Of a DNA stretch of 64,000 nt, positions 1 through 8,084 are shown piece after piece; position 1 is the stretch's first letter, and each line of letters begins with the position of its first letter. The position numbers and the translations under genes are program-made. The notes beneath the pieces were generated by a model. The model was not told the origin of the DNA. It did no database searches and worked only from the letters and a program-made list of their open reading frames with translations. Source of the stretch: UBA1494_A sp963973975 (GTDB lineage Bacteria > Bacteroidota > Bacteroidia > Flavobacteriales_E > Vicingaceae); assembly GCA_963973975.1 (NCBI GenBank), contig CAXBCF010000006.1, positions 58,344 to 122,343 on the forward strand, in the 5' to 3' direction.

Positions 1-523
1 AGGGAGATTGGTGAATTTTAAAAACACCATCATCATCATGACTTCGAATTTAGGAGCTTCCATTATTCAAGAGAATTTTGAAAACTACGATGAGGCGAAT
101 GCTTATTCCGTGATGGAACGCACAAAAAAAGAAGTTCTTGGCTTGTTGCGAAAAACCATTCGCCCTGAGTTTTTGAACCGAATTGATGAAACCATTATGT
201 TTACTCCTTTGACTAAAGCCCAGGTGAAACAGATTGTAAAACTGCAATTGAAATGGGTGGAGCAAATGGCTGCTAAAAGCAACATTGAAATAAATGCGAC
301 AGAAGAAACCATTGATTACTTGGCAGAAATTGGCTACGATCCTCAGTTTGGAGCAAGACCTGTGAAACGGGTTATTCAACGACAGGTTTTAAACCAATTG
401 TCTAAGGATATTTTAGCAGGAAAGATCAGCTCGGGTGATTTTGTAATCATGGATGTTTTTGAAAGCCAAATTGTTTTCAGACAACCAATAGATGATGAAA
501 TCAAAAACGCAATCAATAAATAA
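1..523 (+). CDS. clpB: ATP-dependent chaperone ClpB, C-terminal fragment (5' end cut by window edge)
   Basis: This is the last ~173 residues of the ClpB/Hsp104 disaggregase, which works with DnaK-DnaJ-GrpE to resolubilise aggregates in the cytoplasm. The reading frame is open from base 2, so the gene starts outside the window. Visible are the D2 AAA+ sensor-1 strand (IIIMTSNLG), the arginine-finger region (RPEFLNRIDE) and the sensor-2 GARPVKRVI motif, followed by the D2 C-terminal small domain. TTG and GTG codons at 8 and 11 are internal codons, not starts. A hairpin terminator follows 14 bases after the stop. Identification as ClpB rather than ClpA/ClpC rests on the overall match of the D2 end. 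Confidence 0.93.
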   Translation, partial: GRLVNFKNTIIIMTSNLGASIIQENFENYDEANAYSVMERTKKEVLGLLRKTIRPEFLNRIDETIMFTPLTKAQVKQIVKLQLKWVEQMAAKSNIEINATEETIDYLAEIGYDPQFGARPVKRVIQRQVLNQLSKDILAGKISSGDFVIMDVFESQIVFRQPIDDEIKNAINK

Positions 524-536
524 TTTTCATTCAAAT

Positions 537-563
537 AAAAAGTCCCGCATTGCGAGACTTTTT
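537..563 (+). terminator. Rho-independent terminator of clpB
   Basis: A 12-base arm AAAAAGTCCCGC and its partner GCGAGACTTTTT (one G-T pair) surround a 3-base loop, ending in a T run. It lies 14 bases after the clpB stop and 40 bases before the next gene. Confidence 0.85.
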
Positions 564-602
564 ATTTGCTAAATTTACCCTGTTAATTCTAAAAAAGGTC
601 TT

Positions 603-1145
603 ATGAAAATTCTTAAATGGTCTGTAGTTGTTTTAGTTATCTTAATTATTGCTGGTTACTTTGGATTTCAATACATGAAGGTTCAAACAAAGAAAGCAAG
701 CCCTGAAGCAACTGTTACCTATAAAATGAACGATTTGGATTTGTCTGTTTTTTATTGCAGACCATATAAAAAAGACCGAGTAATATTTGGTGAATTGGTT
801 CCTTATGGCGAAGTATGGAGAACAGGAGCAAATGAAGCTACGACTTTCACTACCAACCAAACAATTAATTTTGGTGGAGAAGTTTTACAACCTGGAACTT
901 ATTCTATGTGGACTATCCCTCAAAAAAACCAATGGACCATTATTTTAAACAGTAAATTGTATGGTTGGGGAGTAGGTTGGGGTGGTGTTGTTAGCCGAAA
1001 TCCAGAATACGATGTATTGAAAATAAACGTACCAGTTGAAGATTTAAACCAAACAGTTGAACAGTTTACCATCGCATTTGAATACAATGTAAACCTCAGC
1101 ATGATGTGGGAAAACACCAAAGTAATGGTTCCCATTATTTTTTAG
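603..1145 (+). CDS. DUF2911 domain protein with N-terminal membrane anchor
   Basis: A 180-residue protein with one hydrophobic segment at residues ~5-23, which would anchor it in the inner membrane or act as an uncleaved signal. Residues ~35-175 match the DUF2911 family, common in Bacteroidota, including the WRTGANEAT motif (72-80) and the LQPGTYSMW segment (95-103). The function of this family is unknown to me; the fold is probably a secreted beta-sandwich. It stands alone, with clpB's terminator upstream and a non-coding stretch downstream. ATG start. Confidence 0.85.
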   Translation: MKILKWSVVVLVILIIAGYFGFQYMKVQTKKASPEATVTYKMNDLDLSVFYCRPYKKDRVIFGELVPYGEVWRTGANEATTFTTNQTINFGGEVLQPGTYSMWTIPQKNQWTIILNSKLYGWGVGWGGVVSRNPEYDVLKINVPVEDLNQTVEQFTIAFEYNVNLSMMWENTKVMVPIIF

Positions 1146-1612
1146 TTGATTGAGTTTTTTTTTAACAAATTATATTCAACTTATTAGATATGAGTGGAAT
1201 TTAATTTTAAAAATAATTAAGTCTAACCGCAAGCTTTCCACCTAAGACTTACAAATACAACCCAGCGGCTTATAAAAAAAAAGGCATTCCACCTCTACCG
1301 AGCGACTGCTTCGTGTGGCCAAATTACTTCACCTTATAGATTAAGTTAGAAATAAACAATCGTGTTATATTAATGTCACTTTCCCACACGATACAGTATC
1401 GCTAATCGTAAGGTAGCGGGGACCAATTGGCTTTAAATAAAAGTAAAAGACTTAGCGCTTTTACATTAAATTGATTTTGTGTACATTATGCATCAGTAAT
1501 ATCAATTAATAATAATCAGCTTATCAAACTAAAATACATCAATAGTTGATGTTATATATCTGACTTTAAAAAGAATAACTCTATTTACTGTAACGAACAT
1601 AAAATAACAAAA
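1146..1612. other. Non-coding stretch with small hairpins
   Basis: No open frame here resembles a protein. I see short perfect inverted repeats: CGATAC/GTATCG at 1389-1401 and GTAAAAG/CTTTTAC at 1443-1464. The base composition around 1240-1430 is more GC-rich than the rest of the gap. It separates the clpB/DUF2911 block from the copper module and may hold the module's promoter, but I cannot name a promoter box with confidence. Confidence 0.5.
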
Positions 1613-2071
1613 ATGGAAAAATCAAACTACACCAAATTTATCTTAATGCTGATTTGTTCAGCAATCTCGATGTACATCACCATGTACTTTAATACTTACG
1701 AATTGAGCCATGTTTTTTTCAGTTGGACAAGAATGTATATGACATTAATCGGCATAGGTGGAATGGCAATCATTATGTTCTTGTTTATGCGTAAAATGTA
1801 CAAAAACAAGTTAAAGAACATCGTACTTCTTATCGGGAGTATTTTGTTAATGGTGATTCCAACAGTTTTAGTTAGGCAACAAATACCGATTTATGATGTG
1901 AAGTGGATGCGGGCAATGATTCCCCACCATTCCATCGCTATTCTTACTAGTAAGAATGCAACCATTGAAGACCCAGAAGTAAGGCAATTAGCAGATGAAA
2001 TTATAAAAGCTCAAAAAAGAGAAATTGCAGAAATGAAAAGAATGATAGAAAGGCTTGAAAATGAGAAATAG
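1613..2071 (+). CDS. Membrane-anchored DUF305 protein (putative copper-associated)
   Basis: A 152-residue protein with three predicted membrane helices (~8-27, 42-60, 68-88) followed by a DUF305-type segment. That segment carries MIPHHS (102-107), the paired-histidine motif typical of the family, and a charged C-terminal helix (~125-150). DUF305 proteins are often found beside copper resistance genes and are thought to bind metal. The gene overlaps the start of the multicopper oxidase by 11 bases, so the two are almost certainly co-transcribed. That context supports a role in copper handling at the inner membrane, which is inference. Confidence 0.8.
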   Translation: MEKSNYTKFILMLICSAISMYITMYFNTYELSHVFFSWTRMYMTLIGIGGMAIIMFLFMRKMYKNKLKNIVLLIGSILLMVIPTVLVRQQIPIYDVKWMRAMIPHHSIAILTSKNATIEDPEVRQLADEIIKAQKREIAEMKRMIERLENEK

Positions 2072-4376
2072 TATAAATAGTAAACTTTTTTATCTTACAT
2101 CTTTTTTATTGTCTACTAATATCCTTTCAGCTCAAGTAGGAACAAATGGGCAAGACAGAAATGAAGATGGTAGACCCGTTAAGGAATATAACTTAACCAT
2201 AGATCAAAATAAGATCACTTTGGCTGGAGTGACAGCAAGCGGCATGACAATAAATGGTGATATCCCTGGGCCAATTTTGGAGTTTAAAGAAGGTGACCTT
2301 GCAATTATCAATGTAACCAACAAAATGAACGTTGAAACATCTGTACATTGGCATGGAATTATACTTCCTAATTTCTTCGACGGTGTTCCATATTTAACAA
2401 CACCACCTATCAAACCTAATACGACTTTTCAATATAGAATACCTATTAACCAAACTGGCACGTATTGGTATCATTCCCATACCATGCTTCAAGAACAAAA
2501 AGGCGTTTATGGTTCAATAGTTATTCAGCCCAAGAAAAAACTGTTGGAATATGACAAAGAGTTGGTGCTTGTTTTGTCTGATTGGACAAACGAGAAGTCT
2601 GAAAATGTATTGCGAAACCTGAAAAGAGGCAATGAATGGTATCAAGTAAAAAAGGGAACTTCCGTCCCGCTGAGCCGAGCGATAAGACGAGGTGCTTTAG
2701 AAGCACAGCTTAAAATGTGGCGTGATCGTATGGAGGGCGCAGACATAGCAGACATTTACTACCCTGCATTTTTAAGTAATGGAAAAGATGTAGTGAAATA
2801 TCCCGAGTTTAAACAAGGCGAAAAAGTGAGGCTTCGTTTTATCAACGCTTCTGCATCAACTTTTTTTTGGATGGATTTTGGAGCAGGTAATCCTCAAATA
2901 GTTTCCAGTGATGGAGTCGATGTTGAACCTATTTCAAAAAGTCGTTTTCTTTTTGCTATCGCTGAAACCTATGATGTAATTGTGACGATTCCAGATGGTG
3001 TCTTGGAAATAATTGGAACTGCACAAGACGGTTCAGGCTATACTACAATTCAGTTAGGTAAAGGTCAGTTCTACCCTGCAACTGTTATTGGTCAGCCTGA
3101 TAAAGTAGCAATGATGCAACAAATGGCTCAGATGGATATGAAAATGGGTGCACCTTCTCTGATTGCTAATAAAGAAAGAAAAAAACCTCTCTATCTGAAA
3201 GAAAAATATGGAATGAAGATGAATATGGAGGGTAAAATGAACAAGGACGGAAACTTAAAAGCAGACTCAATGAAGATGAGTACAATGGATGATAAGGAGA
3301 TGGATCAACACATGCATCATCAGCACAGTGAATCAAAAGACACGACTAAATTTGATTACAACACCCGTAAAACCTATTTTAATTACGATTTTCTAAAAGC
3401 AAAAGAAAAAACCAATTTTAATGCTGATTTACCAACGACTGAGCTGTTGCTAAATCTTACAGGTAACATGAACCGTTACATATGGAGTATAAATGGTATC
3501 CCACTAGCTGAGACCGATAAAATTGAAATTAAGGGAGGTGAAGTTACCAGAATTACTTTAAATAACTTGACAATGATGCACCACCCAATGCATCTTCACG
3601 GACATTATTTTAGGGTAATAACTAAAAATGGAGCACGTTCGCCTTTAAAACATACTGTAAATGTTCCTCCAATGCAACAAGTAACAATAGAGTTTTACAA
3701 TGAAGAATACGGAGATTGGTTTTTCCATTGCCATGTACTCTATCATATGATGGGTGGAATGGCTCGTATTTTTAGTTATGATACCCCAAGAGATGAACGA
3801 ATGAAGGAATTTCCTTTAAACAAACTGATAGCAGAAACAGACCAATATTTTAATTGGAGTATGGCAAGATGGGGGTCAAATTTTAATGAATTAATGTTTA
3901 CATCAAGTAATATCAGAAATGAATTTGGATTCCGCTCAGAGTTTGATTTTTCTGAAAACTTTGAAGTTGAAGCAAGTTATAACAGATATCTCAATGATTG
4001 GGTAAGAGTATATATTGCTGCGAATGTAGAAAATGAAAGTCCAGATTCTTTTGACAAAGTAAACACTGTAGGTATTGTAGGTATAAAATATTTTACGCCT
4101 TATATGTTTAATCTCGATTTAAGTGTGGACCATCAATTACGACCAAGAATTCGGCTTGACAGGGAACTGCTATTGTTTCCAAGAATTTTCTTAGAGGGAG
4201 AATATGAGTACCGTGCTGATTTTGGATGGAGAACTGATTTTGAAGAAAGAGTTGATTACGAAGATGAAACAGAATGGTTGGTTGGCTTGTCATACATTCT
4301 ATCAAGAAATTTTTCAATCCAAGGAAATTATAACAATCATTATGGTTGGGGTGGTGGATTATTAGTTAGATTTTAA
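2061..4376 (+). CDS. Multicopper oxidase (CopA type) fused to a CopB-like outer-membrane barrel
   Basis: A 771-residue secreted protein. A Sec signal peptide ends near LSAQ (~25). The cupredoxin copper sites are all present: HWHG (96-99), HSH (138-140), HPMHLHG (508-514) and HCHVLYHMM (556-564). A Met/His-rich stretch lies at ~355-430, as in CopA proteins that bind or oxidise Cu(I). Residues ~585-771 do not belong to the oxidase. They resemble the beta-barrel copper resistance protein CopB, with alternating aromatic/acidic strands and a C-terminal aromatic residue. I chose ATG 2061, preceded by AGAAAGG, over a TTG at 2055. It overlaps the DUF305 gene. The likely job is periplasmic copper oxidation and detoxification tethered to the outer membrane. 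Confidence 0.88.
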   Translation: MRNSINSKLFYLTSFLLSTNILSAQVGTNGQDRNEDGRPVKEYNLTIDQNKITLAGVTASGMTINGDIPGPILEFKEGDLAIINVTNKMNVETSVHWHGIILPNFFDGVPYLTTPPIKPNTTFQYRIPINQTGTYWYHSHTMLQEQKGVYGSIVIQPKKKLLEYDKELVLVLSDWTNEKSENVLRNLKRGNEWYQVKKGTSVPLSRAIRRGALEAQLKMWRDRMEGADIADIYYPAFLSNGKDVVKYPEFKQGEKVRLRFINASASTFFWMDFGAGNPQIVSSDGVDVEPISKSRFLFAIAETYDVIVTIPDGVLEIIGTAQDGSGYTTIQLGKGQFYPATVIGQPDKVAMMQQMAQMDMKMGAPSLIANKERKKPLYLKEKYGMKMNMEGKMNKDGNLKADSMKMSTMDDKEMDQHMHHQHSESKDTTKFDYNTRKTYFNYDFLKAKEKTNFNADLPTTELLLNLTGNMNRYIWSINGIPLAETDKIEIKGGEVTRITLNNLTMMHHPMHLHGHYFRVITKNGARSPLKHTVNVPPMQQVTIEFYNEEYGDWFFHCHVLYHMMGGMARIFSYDTPRDERMKEFPLNKLIAETDQYFNWSMARWGSNFNELMFTSSNIRNEFGFRSEFDFSENFEVEASYNRYLNDWVRVYIAANVENESPDSFDKVNTVGIVGIKYFTPYMFNLDLSVDHQLRPRIRLDRELLLFPRIFLEGEYEYRADFGWRTDFEERVDYEDETEWLVGLSYILSRNFSIQGNYNNHYGWGGGLLVRF

Positions 4377-4413
4377 AATGCCTTCACAATATTTAAAAAA
4401 TAAACTATCAATC

Positions 4414-4743
4414 TTAACAAACCCTCTCTCCATTCTCTACCTTTTGCTCAGGTTGAATTAAAACAATTCCTTCATTTTCTTTTGAAAGTCCTAAAACCAA
4501 GCATTCAGAAAAGAAGTTGGCAATTTGCTTGGGTGGAAAATTGACCACAGCAATTACTTGTTTACCAATTAAATCTTTGGGCTGATACAAATCCGTAATT
4601 TGAGCACTGGATTGCTTTATACCCAAGGGACCAAAATCAATTGTTAGTTGCCATGCTGCTTTGTGGGCTTTTGGAAAGGGTTTTACTTCCAAGACGGTTC
4701 CACAGTGCATATCCACTTTTTCAAAATCTTCCCAAGCAATCAT
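4414..4743 (-). CDS. csaA: CsaA-like tRNA-binding domain protein
   Basis: A 109-residue protein made of a single OB-fold EMAP/tRNA-binding domain. Family signatures include VDMHCGTVLEVKPFPKAHK near the N-terminus and the S-Q-I segment with PKDLIGKQVIAVVNFPP in the middle. CsaA homologues are cytoplasmic and described as chaperone-like or tRNA-binding. Length matches the family (~110). Its start overlaps the stop of the upstream DinB-family gene by 4 bases (ATGA type), suggesting one transcript. It converges with the multicopper oxidase, leaving 37 bases between stops. Confidence 0.88.
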   Translation of the reverse strand: MIAWEDFEKVDMHCGTVLEVKPFPKAHKAAWQLTIDFGPLGIKQSSAQITDLYQPKDLIGKQVIAVVNFPPKQIANFFSECLVLGLSKENEGIVLIQPEQKVENGERVC

Positions 4744-5243
4744 TTCAAGTATTTTGTGTCAAGAATATATAAGTGATGATAGAGATGCCCTAAAATAATG
4801 TAGCCAATTTGATTCACTGTTAATTGATTGCCATTTGCAGTTCCATTTCGCTGCATTATTTCAGGACTAAAACTATTGAAAAGCTGAATACTAGTTAGTC
4901 TCAGTTGTTTCATTTCTTCCAACAAACTTTTTAAGCTGCGTTCATTTGCAATTGCTTCATTGGCATAAGCATCATGGTCATAACCTTTAATTTCATTTTG
5001 ATCGCCTCTAGCAAAGGATAAAGCCCTGAAACAAAAAATTCGCTCAGTATCAATCAGGTGTTGTAAAACATCTTTTATGCTCCACTTTCCAGGTTCATAA
5101 GCCAAGTTGGATTGATCTTCAGAAACCATGGCCAAACTACCAATTAGTTCTTTTAAACTAAGTTCCATTAACGGAATTAGCTTTCCTTTTGGAAGTTTTT
5201 CAATGTAGTCGTGATAAGCCTCAGGAAAATCGATTGTATTCAT
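4740..5243 (-). CDS. DinB family protein (DinB_2-like four-helix bundle)
   Basis: A 167-residue cytoplasmic protein with the layout of the DinB/YfiT putative metal-dependent enzyme superfamily. It has an N-terminal helix, the KWSIKDVLQHLIDTERIF motif containing the first metal-ligand histidine, and a C-terminal GHLYHHLYIL segment with the remaining histidines. Some members are thiol-dependent transferases, but the substrate here cannot be read from sequence. It is translationally coupled to the csaA-like gene. A ~440-base non-coding stretch lies upstream. Confidence 0.85.
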   Translation of the reverse strand: MNTIDFPEAYHDYIEKLPKGKLIPLMELSLKELIGSLAMVSEDQSNLAYEPGKWSIKDVLQHLIDTERIFCFRALSFARGDQNEIKGYDHDAYANEAIANERSLKSLLEEMKQLRLTSIQLFNSFSPEIMQRNGTANGNQLTVNQIGYIILGHLYHHLYILDTKYLK

Positions 5244-5680
5244 AGATTTTTTTTAGGCATCTAAATTAATTAACTCTGCTTATGTTAAATTTTTAATTCA
5301 TAAAAAAATGACTATCCATAAATCAATACAAAAATTAATGCATTTGTAGAATACTAATGTTTTTATGTTCATTCTTTTACTACTTCAACTCTTCGTCTCC
5401 ACTCTTGGCAGGACGAATCAAAAACCTGCTTAAATGAGATTTCAAATGACTTTTTTATTCCACTTTTTATTAAGAAAAAGTGGAGCAAAAATCAAGGCTG
5501 TTAATAAATTTGAATTCTCCTCTTCCCAAAGCCTAAGTGCGGCCGAGTGATCTTTCAGGAAACCTGAAAGCTTCTCGGTCTTACTAAGGCTTCGCTTCGA
5601 TTAGAATTCAAATTTCTTAAAGGCCATTTATTCATTTTCATAACAAGCTTTTGTAAATATTTTAAAATCTAATGTATTAT
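5244..5680. repeat. Non-coding stretch with a 110-base inverted repeat and a second hairpin
   Basis: Between the NRAMP-like gene's stop and the DinB-family start. A large imperfect palindrome spans 5506-5615, centred near 5560.5. Its ends AAATTTGAATTCT (5506-5518) and AGAATTCAAATTT (5603-5615) are perfect complements, and its tip CTTTCAGG/CCTGAAAG (5552-5570, loop AAA) is also perfect. Matching AAGCCTAAGT/CTTACTAAGGCTT and CCGAG/CTCGG blocks lie between. A separate perfect hairpin CCACTTTTT/AAAAAGTGG sits at 5460-5483. The part near 5360 (TTTTTATGTTCATTCTTTT) is similar to a stretch at ~30160. No gene was found. Confidence 0.75.
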
Positions 5681-6916
5681 TTACAAGTTAGTTGTATTTG
5701 CAGATATCCATAAAAAATAAGCACTGAAGCAATACAAAAAAATCAATGCGAGAATGGCTAAGCCTTTTTCAAAGTTGGAATAAATACTCGGGCTAAAGCG
5801 TCGGACGGCCACGTAAATTAAAGTTGCCAAAATGGGTGCGGTTAAAAATGAGATTGTTGTCGCAAAATCTACCATCTGCTTCATGTTTTGCATTTTAAAA
5901 ACCAAAACAAACAAGGCACCTATAATAATTAAAACCAACCACATAAAATAGAGAAAATATTGTTTTCCATTCAACTTTGGAATGCTTAAAACCATTGCCT
6001 TACTTAAAACTCTGGGATAAGCATCAAGAATTGTAAGCGTAGTGCTAAACATGGTTGTCAATGCCGCTACAGCTACAAAAACAAAAGCCCAACTTCCAAG
6101 AGCAAAAGTATACATTCCAATAATTTCTCCAGCAAAAGCAACACCACTATCAGGTAGCTCCACTCCCCTGCCCCTTAAAAGTAAACTACCTAACAGCACA
6201 AAAACCATTGCCAAAAGTGTGGTTCCCCAATAACCCATTTTGAAGTCAAAGTTGGATCGTTTGAAACTGAGTTCTTTGCGTTCTTCCTTTTCTGCCAAAG
6301 TCCATTCAGAATGAAAAATGGCAATATCGAATGGTGCGGGCATCCAACCGACCAATGCAATTAGAAAAAACACATCGGTATCATTCAAAAAACTAAAATC
6401 ATTTTCAGTTATTTCAGGTGTACTGTAATTTATAATGGCTGCAATTAAAGTAACTAAGGAAGTAACACTTAGCAAAACAATTACCCATTTAATCAATCGG
6501 TTTAAAAAACGAAAGCGCCCAATTAAAAGAATAAGGGTACAAAGCAACAAGATTGCTCCAGAAATTTGCCAGAGCGGTAAACTGAGTTGAAAGACATTGG
6601 CTAAAATACTGGCAGTTATCAGAGTAACCACTGCTTGCACTGAAAAGAGTGTGAGCAAAGTCACCGTATAAAAAAGGATAATTGACCAAGCTCCAATTCG
6701 GTAGAAACCTTCCAATAAACTTATGCCATTTTTGACAACGAAAATAGGTGCTGCTTTGAAAAAGGGGTATTTAATGACATTAGCAATTAGCACAACTGCA
6801 ACCATGTAAAATCCATAATCCGCTCCTGCTCTAGTAGATTGGATTAAATGAGAAACCCCTACAGCAGCTCCGGCATAAAGTAAACCGGGACCTAATCGTT
6901 GGAGAAAAGAGCGCAT
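5681..6916 (-). CDS. NRAMP-family transporter with atypical metal-site motifs
   Basis: A 411-residue inner-membrane protein with about 11 hydrophobic segments. The N-terminus LGPGLLYAGAAVGVSHL aligns with NRAMP TM1, and GWMPAPFD (190-197) aligns with TM6. Classical Mn/Fe NRAMPs have DPGN in TM1 and MPH in TM6. Here the Asp/Asn pair is absent and only the TM6 Met (192) remains. Such divergent NRAMP-like proteins occur in Bacteroidota, and their substrate is not established as far as I know. The start lies 3 bases after the stop of the small gene upstream, so the two form an operon. Confidence 0.82.
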   Translation of the reverse strand: MRSFLQRLGPGLLYAGAAVGVSHLIQSTRAGADYGFYMVAVVLIANVIKYPFFKAAPIFVVKNGISLLEGFYRIGAWSIILFYTVTLLTLFSVQAVVTLITASILANVFQLSLPLWQISGAILLLCTLILLIGRFRFLNRLIKWVIVLLSVTSLVTLIAAIINYSTPEITENDFSFLNDTDVFFLIALVGWMPAPFDIAIFHSEWTLAEKEERKELSFKRSNFDFKMGYWGTTLLAMVFVLLGSLLLRGRGVELPDSGVAFAGEIIGMYTFALGSWAFVFVAVAALTTMFSTTLTILDAYPRVLSKAMVLSIPKLNGKQYFLYFMWLVLIIIGALFVLVFKMQNMKQMVDFATTISFLTAPILATLIYVAVRRFSPSIYSNFEKGLAILALIFLYCFSAYFLWISANTTNL

Positions 6917-6919
6917 GAT

Positions 6920-7201
6920 TTAACCTACTCTGCCAATTTTCTTTTTGTATTCTGTAGTTTTTGCAGCTAAGTCTTCTTTGATTGATTTGAAATGCGCTTT
7001 CACTGTTTTGCGGTCTTTCCCTTTTGGGTAATCAGAAACATTCGACAATAAATCAAAACGCTCATCAATAAGGTTATCGATTACTTGATCCATTTTCTCC
7101 GACTCTTTTTTATCGCCGTTGATGGATTCAATAAATGCATCTTCAATTAAGAGATTTGTTTGCTCTTTTATCTGCTTCTTAAGTTTTCTTCTGTTTGACA
7201 T
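6920..7201 (-). CDS. Small charged hypothetical protein
   Basis: A 93-residue, lysine/glutamate-rich, predicted helical and cytoplasmic protein with no motif I recognise. It is first in a two-gene operon with the NRAMP-like transporter (3-base gap). Its promoter is visible: TAAATTTG with an upstream TTG (see 7222-7255). The ATG start leaves a short leader of about 14 bases. Function unknown; linkage to transport is only positional. Confidence 0.7.
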   Translation of the reverse strand: MSNRRKLKKQIKEQTNLLIEDAFIESINGDKKESEKMDQVIDNLIDERFDLLSNVSDYPKGKDRKTVKAHFKSIKEDLAAKTTEYKKKIGRVG

Positions 7202-7221
7202 AATTATCTAGATTTAAAATT

Positions 7222-7255
7222 CAAATTTAAGGCTTTGTTTCTAAAAGTAAAGCAA
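7222..7255 (-). promoter_or_regulatory. Bacteroidota-type promoter for the 6920-7201 gene
   Basis: On the minus strand the -7 box TAAATTTG (7222-7229) fits TAnnTTTG, with TTG (7253-7255) 23 bases upstream. Transcription would begin near 7215, shortly before the ATG at 7201. It overlaps the divergent plus-strand promoter. Confidence 0.6.
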
Positions 7256-7267
7256 TGCTTAATTTTG
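7234..7267 (+). promoter_or_regulatory. Bacteroidota-type promoter for the 7287 exonuclease gene
   Basis: TTTG (7234-7237), a 22-base spacer and TAATTTTG (7260-7267) match the TTG-N~22-TAnnTTTG consensus of Bacteroidota. The start site near 7274 gives a ~13-base leader and supports translation from the TTG at 7287. Confidence 0.65.
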
Positions 7268-7286
7268 GCTAATTTATAAGAAAAAT

Positions 7287-7817
7287 TTGTATTCCATCAT
7301 CGACATTGAAGCTACGGGCGGGAACGCTAAAATTGGAAAAATCACTGAAGTGGCGATCTACCTTTTCGATGGACAACACATTGTGGAAGAATTTCAAACA
7401 TTGGTGAATCCTGAAAAACCAATTCCATATTACGTTCAACGATTAACCGGAATAACCAATCAAATGGCTGCCCAAGCACCTGTTTTTTCTGAAGTGGCTC
7501 AAGAAATTTTTCGCATCATGAACCGTACTTGTTTTGTGGCACACAATGTTAAAGCAGATTACAGCTTCATACAGACAGAAATGCAAAAAGCCGGTTTACA
7601 TTTTCAAAGTAATCGACTGTGTACCTTAGAATTGAGCAAAATTTTAATTCCCGAAGCTGGTTCGCATGGATTGGACAAAATATGCAATCACTTAAACATT
7701 CAAGTAGCAGATCGACATCGAGCAAAAGGAGATGCACTGGCAACCCTAGAGCTATTTAAATACTTACAGAAAATTGATAATCAGCGCCTAATTGAAAAAA
7801 ACATTCGATTGGTATGA
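7287..7817 (+). CDS. DEDDh 3'-5' exonuclease (DnaQ/epsilon-like)
   Basis: A 176-residue stand-alone proofreading-type exonuclease. The catalytic residues are present: Asp6 and Glu8 in DIEATG, Asp91 in the HNVKADYSF motif, and His144/Asp149 in HRAKGDA. It is shorter than polymerase III epsilon from proteobacteria but typical of Bacteroidota DnaQ-like nucleases. The start codon is TTG; family members begin MY-x-IxDIE, and no in-frame ATG lies between the promoter and this motif. Its stop overlaps the start of a 45-aa membrane protein (ATGA). Confidence 0.88.
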   Translation: MYSIIDIEATGGNAKIGKITEVAIYLFDGQHIVEEFQTLVNPEKPIPYYVQRLTGITNQMAAQAPVFSEVAQEIFRIMNRTCFVAHNVKADYSFIQTEMQKAGLHFQSNRLCTLELSKILIPEAGSHGLDKICNHLNIQVADRHRAKGDALATLELFKYLQKIDNQRLIEKNIRLV

Positions 7818-7951
7818 AGGATAAAACGCCCAAAAAAGGGTTGAAACCTTGGTTGAAAAGAATCGGAGTAGCCGGATTTCTCTTCTTTTTCTTAAAAGGG
7901 CTTGTTTGGTTGTTCATTATCTTTGGCTTTGGTGAATTGGTTGCTTGTTAG
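7814..7951 (+). CDS. 45-residue single-pass membrane protein
   Basis: A short ORF whose ATG overlaps the exonuclease TGA stop (ATGA), a sign of translational coupling. It has a basic N-terminus (KDKTPKKGLKPWLKR) followed by one hydrophobic helix from about residue 17 to the C-terminus. The same layout, basic leader then a GFLFFFLKGL-type helix, is familiar to me from small uncharacterised Bacteroidota proteins. Function unknown. The coding call rests on coupling and on the coherent positive-inside topology. Confidence 0.65.
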   Translation: MKDKTPKKGLKPWLKRIGVAGFLFFFLKGLVWLFIIFGFGELVAC

Positions 7952-8084
7952 AAGAATAAAGCAATTACCAACTCAATTCTTTCACTAAGCAAAAAAAAAT
8001 CACTAGTAATTCAGTAAGGCTCTAATTATAGCTGTTTTCATTTTAAAATCGTATCTTGCGGCATTATTTTCAAACAATACTTTT

